Assembly (NCBI RefSeq): GCF_000264995.1
Contig: NW_006767446.1
Span: 160,231-224,230 of the forward strand
Source: Punctularia strigosozonata HHB-11173 SS5
Taxonomy: Eukaryota; Basidiomycota; Agaricomycetes; Corticiales; Punctulariaceae
Direction: 5' to 3'
DNA length: 64,000 bases
Shown: piece by piece, positions 55,406-64,000 of the stretch
How positions within the stretch are numbered: position 1 is the first letter of the stretch
Layout: each line of letters begins with the position of its first letter
Notes under the pieces: generated by a model
Told to the model about the DNA's origin: nothing
Database searches by the model: none
The model's input: the letters and a program-made list of their open reading frames with translations, nothing else
Program-made: the position numbers and the translations under genes

Positions 55406-56390
55406 AGCGGGACGCCATTCCCCACGCACTGAGACGGAATCATAGCGCTTCACTGTAGGCTGCGAATATCTCGTGTCCGATGCACCCTTGCATGTTGCTT
55501 TCTAGTGCCGTCTGCCCGGAGATGGATCCCACTCGATGTAGAATTACTGGATATTGAGATTTAATGTTCTTGGTTTCGAACGGCAAGCATATGTATCTGT
55601 TCCGATAAGCTTGAACTCTGTGTTGGTTCAAGAGCTTTCCGAGTAAGACATTGCGACGTGCAATAGGTAAAGTCAAGGTAACGTCACACTCGTATCGCGG
55701 CACTACCACATCTAAAATCCGTGGGTAACATATTTTGAAGGACTCTTTGGAAAATGGTTTACAGGCCTTGGAAGAATATAATTCGTTGTTGCGAAGCCGG
55801 ATCAGAGCATATAGACCCTTGTCTTCGAGAAGGTATGTTACCCACGGATTGGGTATTAGGTGACGAGCGGGATCAGCCAAGCGGAAGGCAACAATTCGTG
55901 AGAACCGACAATATTTGGGCATTGTGATTGGCCCGCTATGACCAACACGTGATCTCAGATCTACCACAGTTTGCGCTTACCTTTCGGCGCTGCACTGCGA
56001 ACACCCCACCCTGCTCCGACTGACAAGGCCAGGAAGGAGAGCTAGGGCACTTTCTAACTCACAGTCACAGGCTGAATCGTTAGTATCTCGACGAGAAGTC
56101 TCGTGCTGAACTGCGTGATTGTGTAGGGGAGTACACACTCACTATATGGCAGATGACGACGCAAGGGCTGAGTATCAAACATTTCCATAATGTTTCTGTT
56201 CTCTTGAATTCTATGCGTGCCGCAATTGCGGGTGAGTTGGGATCTGCAATGGACAACTCTGACTCTCACTGAGTGATCTCTGCAGGACACAAAGACCTTT
56301 GGTTCTGCGGCGTTCTGCACGGAGATATTTGTCCCGGGAATATCCTCATCACACCAGAGGACGAGAACAGGAAATTAGGGTGCCTGGTCT
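55406..56390 (+). repeat. segmental duplication, copy 2 (partner at 26522-27313)
   Basis: Same orientation and order as copy 1, beginning agcgggacgccattccccac at both sites and ending within the FunK1 catalytic-loop exon. The middle, about 55696-55978, is longer here and includes a small inverted-repeat insertion. Confidence 0.85.
55716..55850. repeat. 135-bp segment with perfect 17-bp inverted repeats
   Basis: Positions 55716-55732 and 55834-55850 are exact reverse complements (aatccgtgggtaacata and tatgttacccacggatt). The segment is absent from copy 1 of the duplication, so it looks like a small MITE-like insertion made after or during duplication. Confidence 0.6.
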
Positions 56391-57595
56391 ATCATGATCA
56401 GGAGAACTCGTACAAGAGATGGATCACACCCTCCGCCATGCAGACGGACGACGCGAAGATAGCTCGACTCATCCAGTGCGCCAAAGAGGATTATGACTTG
56501 GATATCACAAACGCCACCGCGCTGAAACTCTTAGCCTACTTTCGCCTAAGTGAATCGCTGGGAGTCTTAGAAGAAGCCCTGAAGATTTGGAAGGAGGTAG
56601 TAGGTATTCAGCCTTCTTGAGCGCGCATAAAAGCCTAATGTCGACTTGCACAGATTCCCGACATCGTCGTAACCGTACCTGAGCCTAATGTGAGTGAAGG
56701 ACATACTCAGAGGCGCGTGATTATTGAAACACTGATAGCTTTCCTGGCCTAATTGCGATGACGTGTCGAGGGACATTGATGTGCACACCGTAGGATACAT
56801 CATTATACAAGTAAGGCTAATGTCATTGATCTTCACCGGTGATCCTCATAGGGTACAGCGGCGTTCACGAGTGGCGAGTTATCAGGAAGATTTCGAAGGC
56901 CGTACGAGTATGGCTTCGGACGAGGTCACATCATCCACGGCGTCATCCATGACATTGAATCGTTCTTCTGGGTTCTCGTCTATCTCTGCCTCACGCGCAC
57001 GGGTGAAGGCCGGTTGCGCCCCGAATTACTTCAGGATCCGCCCGAGGACGACACCACTAATAGGATTTTGCATACCATTGTTTACTACCTGTTCGACATG
57101 TCGGACGACGACGTAGTCAAGAGCAACAAGACCGACTTCTTCCAACAACCTGGCCAGATGAACGAATATATCATTGCTTCCTTTCATCCCGATATGGCAT
57201 GCTTGAAACCGCTCATGCTGAGATGGTGGGACCTGCTTGTTTTCACCTACAGGACTTACAACCACCTCACCTCCGGAGTCATACATTCACAAGTTCTGAA
57301 ACTCTTCGACGATACACTGAAAGACGTCCAGCAGCAGTTTGGGACCGGACCACCCGATGGACCTCTCACCGGCGGACATGACCAGCCCGCCTCCGCCGCT
57401 GAGGGGAGGGATGACAATGACTTGCTGCTCGAGCCAGCGGCAGCGAGGGGCATCAACCTTCAAAGATTGCTACCAATAGACGGATATCCGAAGATGAACT
57501 TCCTCTCGATATCCGGCGAATATCTACCACGCCAATGGGACGCCCGCTCCACACTTATTCCTGCACTCAAGGAGGCGACACGGAGAAATCCTTGA
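56278..57595 (+). pseudogene. FunK1-type protein kinase, probably broken
   Basis: FunK1 kinases are an expanded fungal family. The first piece has the catalytic loop CGVLHGDICPGNILITPED and GCLVYHDQ at the metal-binding strand, where the usual pattern is LIDFD.A. It then continues for about 75 residues not typical of the family (IARLIQCAKEDYDLDITNAT) to a stop near 56620. The second piece begins after an AG at about 56850: GTAAFTSGELSGRFRRPYEY, GFGRGHIIHGVIHDIESFFW, VLVYLCLTRTGEGRLRPELL, then ILHTIVYYLFDMSDDDVVKS, ending with TGA at 57595. The FunK1 C-lobe is well preserved, but the link between pieces is disordered and the N-lobe lies in duplicated, gene-poor sequence, so a working kinase is unlikely. 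Confidence 0.6.
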
Positions 57596-58008
57596 GGTTC
57601 AGTCAGGATACAGAAGTAGCCGCCGTTGGTTGAGCTGAGAAATTGGCTTTCGTAGCGCTTATTGAAGCCTGTCGCGTCAGACTATATATGCAGAACCTGT
57701 GCGCTCTTGTCACGACCATCAATGTTACCGGTATAGGGCCGTGCCAACTCAGACTGGGGCCCTTGGTTCGAATTGGGATGCAGACTAGAGGAAGATTATA
57801 TCTGATTTAATACAAGAACAATGGCAGTGAACAAAACACGGACTCAGCCGAGTCCCGGGATGAGAGACATAACACACCAGTCATTACTGCGATGATACAA
57901 CCACAAGGCATCGAGTACGCGAACAGGGACGCGAGGATAAAAGCGATATAAGCATCGAGATGTTATATCCAGCTGGTTCAGGCAATCAAGTAATTGCAAC
58001 GTAGACAA
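57596..58008. other. intergenic region, no gene seen
   Basis: About 400 bp without a convincing ORF. Confidence 0.4.
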
Positions 58009-58689
58009 TCATGCAGCGGACGAGAAACGAACATCAGTGGGAGCTATGTCAAGCACTCTCGCCACGTCCTCCAACCCAGCACGGATCAATGCGCGCTCTT
58101 CCGCCGTCATCGGCGGCGTCTCTAACAACGACACCTCACCGAAGCTCGCCCGACTCGCATAATCAGGAGGTAATGAGCCACTTTCGTCCGCGCGACTTTG
58201 CTGGGAGTGATACCGCGGTAGCGTACCGACGTCACTCGTGTAGTCCGGCGCATCCGTATTCCCGAACTGCGGCCGTGACCTGAACCAGCGTTCCGTGGTC
58301 GTCGCGCGGGCGTGCTCGAGGCCCTCAGGGTCGATGGTCTGACCGATGCCGTTCCGCCGCATCATGGGGTCAAAGACGTGTCGAAAGGTTGGGGGCACAA
58401 CGAGGGGGAGCTGACGAGGGGTGACGAGCAGGATGGCGGGTGCGGGCCCGCCGTACTCTGCGTCGGTCGAGACGAGCCGTTGCTGTCGCGCCGACTTGCT
58501 CACTTCGCGTCTGATCCGGTTCCAGATTTCTTTGCCCACAGGGCTTGTTACTGTGCGCCTCAGTGTGAGAGCGGTAAAGGTGAAGGAAAGGTCTGGATGA
58601 CTCTCACCAGGTGCTACACCGAGCCTGCCTCCCCCTGCCGCAACCTCGAGCGCGATGACCTTGAAGACATCACGCCCAAATGATAACAC
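58009..58689 (-). CDS. hypothetical protein, possibly partial
   Basis: 226-residue open frame. The N-terminal half has mixed composition (LSFTFTALTLRRTVTSPVGK, PAILLVTPRQLPLVVPPTFR). The C-terminal half is Pro/Tyr/Ser-rich (DAPDYTSDVGTLPRYHSQQS, GSLPPDYASRASFGEVSLLE), with PPDY and LPRY motifs like those that recruit WW-domain ubiquitin ligases in membrane adaptors. It ends ALIRAGLEDVARVLDIAPTD. No upstream exon was found, so it may be a 3' remnant of a larger gene. Confidence 0.4.
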   Translation of the reverse strand: MLSFGRDVFKVIALEVAAGGGRLGVAPGESHPDLSFTFTALTLRRTVTSPVGKEIWNRIRREVSKSARQQRLVSTDAEYGGPAPAILLVTPRQLPLVVPPTFRHVFDPMMRRNGIGQTIDPEGLEHARATTTERWFRSRPQFGNTDAPDYTSDVGTLPRYHSQQSRADESGSLPPDYASRASFGEVSLLETPPMTAEERALIRAGLEDVARVLDIAPTDVRFSSAA

Positions 58690-59398
58690 CCTCGTGCGAC
58701 CGCTAAGAAGTCATAGTCCACCATGAGAAAGATATTGGGTATATGCAATAACGGCCTCACGTCACACGCAGATATATGCATAGATAATGGAGTTTCTGCA
58801 AGACGTGAGGGCAGCTGTGTCCCTTCAAGAACTTCCTATCGAGCACCGTGGCCAACATGATACGTGTCGTAGAACATCGAACATCCTGCACTCACCAGAT
58901 CACATACGCACTCAGCACCTCTTCGATCGCAACCAGTTCGTCACCACATTGTTCCAGATACGTCGCAGTTTCCGCCTGACCAAGCATAAGAGTCGTCGAT
59001 TCCCGTCTCTTTCAGATGCGCGCGGTGACGGCAGCAAACAGTGGAAGCTATGTCGTGGGCCGGGAGAGCATGTTACATACAATGCAGCGTCATATTCAGG
59101 GCTGCGTATAGGAGGGAAGCCACACCTTACGAGTGCATAGTCTCGTGATTCACACACTACACACTGACAGTGACACCATAGCCCCTGGCATTGGGAGATC
59201 CAAACTGAGTTGGAGCGAAAGAGGGTGTAGTGGATGGGTATATACATGTAACGGATTAAATGTCTGGTCCAGAGACGTAGATGTAAAGATACATGCGTGA
59301 ATCCGAGTCGTTGCTCAGACGAAACTTTTGTCCGTAAAGAGCGACGATGAAAAGGAGAGGGGTACTAAGCTGCGCGCAGAAATCCAAAGAAACGGTCC
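58690..59398. other. intergenic region, no gene seen
   Basis: About 700 bp with short ORFs only. Confidence 0.4.
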
Positions 59399-61987
59399 TT
59401 ACATCCACGTCCTGCCAACGAGAACGATGGCGCCGAACGCCATCGCGGCCACTGCAGCGAACGCAGACGTAGCGGTGGACCGCGGCGCATCCGAACTGGA
59501 CCCTTTACTCGTGCTGCCAAGCTTGCGGTCCTTGCCGCTGTGCCCGTTGCTCGTCGCGAGTACGCTCGCGTCGATCGTCGCCGTGTTCACCGTCTTCGTG
59601 ACCGCGGTGGTCGAGAAGGTCTGCACGGTGGACGCCTGGTCCGCGTCTGTGAGCGCGTCGTCTGAGAGGAAGACGAGCGCGAAGCCCGGCGCGGGCACGC
59701 TGATCTGGCACACGTTGTTGCCGGTGTCGCAGTTGACGGTCTCGATGTCGAGATCACCCACGAGACGGCCATCGGACTCGAAGCTGCCGCCGAAGGTCTA
59801 CAGGGAAGGATGGTGAGTCGTGGGGTCCGATATGTGTAAATAGCACCACGTACCTGGCCAGCCCATGTGATGTTGCTCTTGGTAGAGACGGACTCGGCGC
59901 TCAGACGCTTCACCTTGACCGAACTTGGGACAGTTGCACCGTTGATAGACACAGCAACGTTGAGGTTGCTCGCGCCGGACGAGTCGGTGATGTAGTTGAA
60001 CAGCGCTACTTTGGACGGCGAGCCTATGATCGATGTGAGAGTTGATCATAGCGCTAAGATGGCTCAAAGCATACCGTTGTCGTAAATCGCGTATGCGGGC
60101 GTGTACATGTTGGCATCGTTCGCGAACATATCAATGATCTGCGACTGGTTCGAGTTGCCGAACGCCTCGGCGATGATCATCGAGGCGTAGTAGATAGGGC
60201 CGATGGTCCATTGGTGGAACGTGGACTGGTTAGTCGGAGGAGGGGTGAAAGGCTATACCACATATCATCGATATCAGACAACTGTAGTGCGCGACGAATG
60301 AGAGGAACATACGTTGTAGTAAACGTTCTGTCCACCGATGTGCACGTGAGCACCCGAGAAGTTCGAGTGAGCCATCTGCATCCCATAATCCAACATCCAG
60401 AGCGCGCTGCCGTAACTGTTGCTAACTCCGGGGAAACCACCGCAAGAGGCAGAGTTGGTTTCGAACATGATGAAGGGTTTACCTGCTCCCTATATCCAAA
60501 GCCGGGCCCGTGAACAACAAGGGTAGCAATTGCAAAAGGGTTCATACCTGAGCGATGCCGGTAGAATTGAGGTACGGTTGCACAAGCAGCTGGCCCGAGG
60601 TGTGATTGAGGTAGTCCGAGAAGACGGTCTGCGGATCCTTTGCCTGGGCATCGGTACCGAATTGGGCCGCGCAGTTGTTGTCGGGGTAGCTTCATAGCGG
60701 GCTCAGATCAGCGTTCGGGCGGCACGAGGGGGGGGGGGCATTATGCAAAAGTATGATATACGCACTGTTCGACGCCCAACGCGCCCAAGGAGCTAGAGTA
60801 GCTAGTGATGAATCCGGTATCCCAGACCATCTCGGGCGTCCAGTCGCCGGTAGCCAAGTTCGGACCTACAATGAAGACGAAAATCAGAAAATTTCGCCCA
60901 TGCAACCAGCTCCATGGGAGGCGTACCGATGAGGTTGTTCTTGACCAGAATCTGGTCGTTCGACGCTATGGCGGCGATAACACTGCCGAACTCGCCGAAG
61001 TAGTCGAATTGACTGTAACCCGGAGCACGATGTCCGTGACTATACCAGAACGATCAGCTAATCATCGCGTCGGCCCCAGAGGCGAACTACTGGAGACATA
61101 CTCGGCGTAAAGATCCGGTTCGTTGCCGACCTGGAACCCGAGAAGATTGTCTCCCAGAATCTGTTCGGCAGCCTCCGCGATGCCGAGACGAAGGTTCTGA
61201 CTGTCGTTGAGCGGGATGCCGAGGTACCACCGAACATTGACGAGGCTAGAAATATTGTTCATGAGGTAGAGGACGTCGGGAGTGAAGAGCAAGGGCGGCG
61301 TTTGTGTCTAGCATCGAACTTGAGAGTCAGCAGGAAGGCCGCCAGGACCATGGGAGCAAATGACGCACCGGGTTAGAGACCCCCTCCAAATCCTTCTCCA
61401 TCATCTTGCCATCGGCAAGGCTGTCGACGAGGGTGGCAAAATCTTGTGTATTACCACCAACACGAACGTTTACGTGACCTCCGCGAGTGGCAAGGTTGGA
61501 CATCAAGTTGAGGAATGGAACTTGTACGAAGGATCTTCATGCGAGAATCGAGATGAGCGATCTATTCTGCGGAACATGAACGAACAGTATTGCATATACT
61601 CACGAGTTGCTCCCAACTGCGTTCGAGGAAAGGATCGGACACACCGCTCAGCCAAAGCCGTCATCCAGGCGCAGACAACGGTTACTCACGGATTTGGTTA
61701 ATGACGGACATTTCTATCGAGAAACCTAGGAATGAGCCGCTCTGCGGGATGCTCAGCCCCTGAACCGCGCTAGCCTGGCTCTGCAGCTGCACGCTGAATT
61801 GAGTGGCGGGGGCCGGGTTGGGCACGGCGGGTGCGTTAAGGACGGTGGGGTCATAGGCGGCGGCTCCAGTGTACGACGCGGCGGCGGCAGACGTGGTGGC
61901 AGCACCGAATGTCTGCTGAGAGTAGACGGTGACCGCGCGGACTGAGGAAGCGAGCCCGGCGGCCAGGATGGCCAGGAAGGGCAGCAT
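59399..61987 (-). CDS. glycoside hydrolase family 79 (beta-glucuronidase type), secreted, likely GPI-anchored
   Basis: GH79 enzymes release glucuronic acid or 4-O-methylglucuronic acid from glycans such as arabinogalactan side chains. The ATG at 61987 starts a signal peptide (MLPFLAILAAGLASSVRA). Then come GFSIEMSVINQ, LATRGGHVNVRVGGNTQDFA, LGIPLNDSQNLRLGIAEAAE and FQVGNEPDLYAEY, where NEP supplies the acid/base Glu. IMFETNSASCGG holds the likely nucleophile Glu. IGPIYYASMIIAEAFGNSNQ and a beta-sandwich C-terminal region (GSFESDGRLVGDLDIETVNC) follow. The tail is Ser-rich and then hydrophobic (TATSAFAAVAAMAFGAIVLV), as in GPI-attachment signals. About ten exons and 630 residues; introns are 50-65 bp. 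Stop TAA at 59399. A decayed relative lies at 53400-53995. Confidence 0.87.
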
Positions 61988-63617
61988 TGTGGTAGCGGAG
62001 GTGAGGGAGGACGGTTGCGAGGACAAGGCTTGACGCGAGCTTTCGGGCAAACTGACCGTGGGACGAATGCCGTCACTGCCCATCGTGGTCGCCTCTTGCC
62101 GTGACGCCCTCAAAGTCGAACCTCAGCCTGCCTCCCTGGCCCTGAACCCGATACCTTGCGATACATCGCCGACTCGGATATACTGCAGCAAGGGCAGATA
62201 TGGACCTATGACCGACGAGAAAATCTATGGTAGGTCGCCATCAGGAACAATCTTGGCAGACAACCCCTCCGGAGCTGCTCAAGCTGAGTCAAGACGTTGG
62301 AAACACAACAGATACCAGTACATGCCTTGTTGTTTGAACCATAAACCTCGTCGTGGACCGCATTTACAACACCATCGAGGCGGATCGCCCCATGTTCGCG
62401 ACGATACCCTGAAAATCCGGGACTGGCTATACGGGATCGATGCGATTGGATGCCTTGGGGTTGGGAACCCGAAATTCGACTGCGGGACAACATCGTACCT
62501 GGATTAGGAGGTGTTACTTGCAACGCCCTCCTATACCCTTGGCCACCCACCCTCGCGAGGTCGTCCTAGGTGCCCGGCTTGACCAGGGTACGCTGTTTGC
62601 ATATATGCAGTCTAAGATCTTGAAGGTGGTGGAAGGAGAAAGCGACAGGATATACGCGATGCTCGAGGAGGGACCGCGCTGGCTACCGGCTCCCATGCAA
62701 AGTCGGCCTTCAGTGCGAGCTAAATTAAGACCACGGCGGCCCCGTCGACTGTCGCTGAATATAGGTGCAGGTTAGTATCTCTGTATAGATCCTCAAGAAC
62801 GTCTCTCCGCGCGGTAGTGCTGCTCAAATGCATATCTGTTATATATAGTGCTTCTGTACTTGGGATGCTCGTCAACTTCGACTCAAGTTATTACTCGACC
62901 CGGTCGCCGAACAAATCCAACTCGAGAACGCCCGTTAACTGGTATGTTCGGTAATTGTATGTATATGAGATGCTTGCATTTACCTGTACATGAAAAAATG
63001 ATTCCGCTTCATCGTAAAATACCGTTCTGCAGCTGCCGGCGTTGGCTGATGTCACGCTACACCGCCGTTCGAGGGTGAGCTCACGACGAGATCAACGCGA
63101 CGATGCAAACTTATCACCTGGTCGATGTCACGAGGCGCTGCGATGAGATCCAACAGGCAACACAATCGAAGATATGCGAGTCTCATTTGAGACGGCCCTC
63201 CTGCGAGATCCGACGTGTTGTGACATGGAGAATGGAGATGAGCTGTTGCGGAGTACACTCAAACAATGTTCGCGCAGCGTTGTTGTGGTCCTTACGATAT
63301 GTAACGTACCTCAATCAAATAACGATGTCTGCATTCACGTTATATCATGTCTGTGGTAAATATGCCCTCACTCGTGGTGACTATCTGTTATGCGAGGAGC
63401 AACAGGTCATCGTCAATTCAGAGATGGCTGAAGGATCATAGTGGGCTTGCTGAATCATCCAACAAGATGACAATCTGCTGAGAAGGCAACCTCACACACG
63501 GAACATTAAAGTGAGCAGATGCAGCACATGCGACGCGAACTGAGCATAAACAATGATATTTCGTGACTGACACGGTACGGAAAGTATGGGTGAACATTAG
63601 ATCCAGAGTTGTAATGT
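61988..63617. other. 1.6 kb upstream of GH79, no gene seen
   Basis: Short unrelated ORFs on both strands up to about 150 codons, with no motifs. The GH79 promoter should be at its left edge. Confidence 0.4.
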
Positions 63618-63727
63618 AAACTTCGATGCGAAGACGAGAAATGCGAGTGTTTGCGCCGGAAGGAGTGTACGAGTGAGCGATGCGGGGTATACTTCGATGC
63701 GAAGAGGGAAAATGCGAGTGTTTGCGA
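63618..63727. repeat. direct repeat of about 37 bp, offset 72 bp
   Basis: acttcgatgcgaaga followed by aatgcgagtgtttgcg occurs at 63619-63654 and 63690-63726 with only a few differences. Confidence 0.7.
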
Positions 63728-63918
63728 AGGAGTATACGAAGGAGTAATGTAGGGGGTGTGTGCAATCAGTCGTCTGAACCGTCTGTGCCAGCGGACCCGA
63801 CGGCGATGATGGTGGTGAGGTGGGGGGCTTAGTGGTCCGAGTCATCCGTGCCAGCAGGACCGGTGGCGACAACGGCGGCGGCAGCAGCAGCGGCAGTGGT
63901 AGCAGCATCGAGAGCTGC

Positions 63919-64000
63919 CTTCGGCGGCTCGGGCTCGCGGCTGGTCATAGGCGGGCGCGGGGGCGGAATGCGACGCCGAGCCCGACCGCGTTGGCGGCTC
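63919..64000. repeat. third locus of the 68-75 bp minisatellite, cut by the window edge
   Basis: The sequence ccgagcccgaccgcgttggc with its ggcggctc continuation and the preceding gggcgcgggggcgga match the units at 35540-36960. At least one full unit is present and the array runs off the right edge. Confidence 0.75.

Noticed and set aside
59505-59952. Arg-rich minus-strand ORFs
   Set aside because: Alternative frames of the last GH79 exons.

Overview
The window looks like a piece of a GC-rich Agaricomycete (mushroom-forming basidiomycete) genome. Genes are cut by many short introns of about 45-70 bp with GT-AG (once GC-AG) borders. The gene families fit: a velvet regulator, a LaeA-like methyltransferase, a FunK1 kinase, KDZ and Tnp2 transposases and a GH79 enzyme. 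A white-rot or polypore relative is my guess only. All multi-exon models were joined by eye from reading frames, so splice sites are predictions.

Left arm (1-24 kb) is mostly housekeeping DNA. In order: the 5' part of a velvet-domain regulator (minus, runs off the left edge); a 1.3 kb segment bounded by a perfect 25-bp inverted repeat; a family X DNA polymerase (lambda/mu type, BRCT plus catalytic core) that contains a 476-bp run of N which is probably an assembly artefact; a SAM-dependent methyltransferase; the complex III core subunit QCR2; the La RNA-binding protein; a divergently transcribed ubinuclein/HPC2 histone chaperone subunit; a CBM21 glycogen-targeting subunit of PP1; and an EI24/RRT8-like membrane protein. 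The intergenic stretches of 1.5-1.8 kb show no convincing gene.

Middle (24.8-53.2 kb) is an accessory block. Two paralogous genes for a multi-span glycosylated membrane protein (copy A at 24.8-26.6 kb, truncated and chimeric at its 3' end; copy B at 50.9-53.2 kb, longer) are separated by two large DNA transposons lying side by side. The first is an 11.5 kb CACTA element with 20-bp terminal repeats and a CAT target duplication. It has an apparently intact tnp2 transposase, an antisense accessory gene, fragments that look captured from host genes, a nested inverted-repeat element and a 68-75 bp minisatellite. The second is an approximately 11.4 kb KDZ element with clusters of GTTTAAAC/GTTTGAAC motifs at both ends and an apparently intact CxC2-KDZ transposase. 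It also carries an HMG-like/AT-hook protein gene, a gene of unknown family, a small protein ending in three SUMO-interaction-like motifs, and a frameshifted copy of part of a BRO1-domain (PalC-like) gene.

Right arm (53.2-64 kb) is decay-rich. It holds an internally deleted GH79 pseudogene, a hypothetical ORF, a mariner-type transposase relic, the second copy of a segmental duplication whose first copy abuts membrane-protein copy A, a broken FunK1 kinase, another hypothetical ORF, an intact secreted GH79 beta-glucuronidase-type enzyme, and the edge of another array of the minisatellite seen inside the CACTA element.

The most notable material is the pair of multi-gene DNA transposons: both look coding-competent, both carry accessory genes of little-known families, and both seem to have picked up pieces of host genes.
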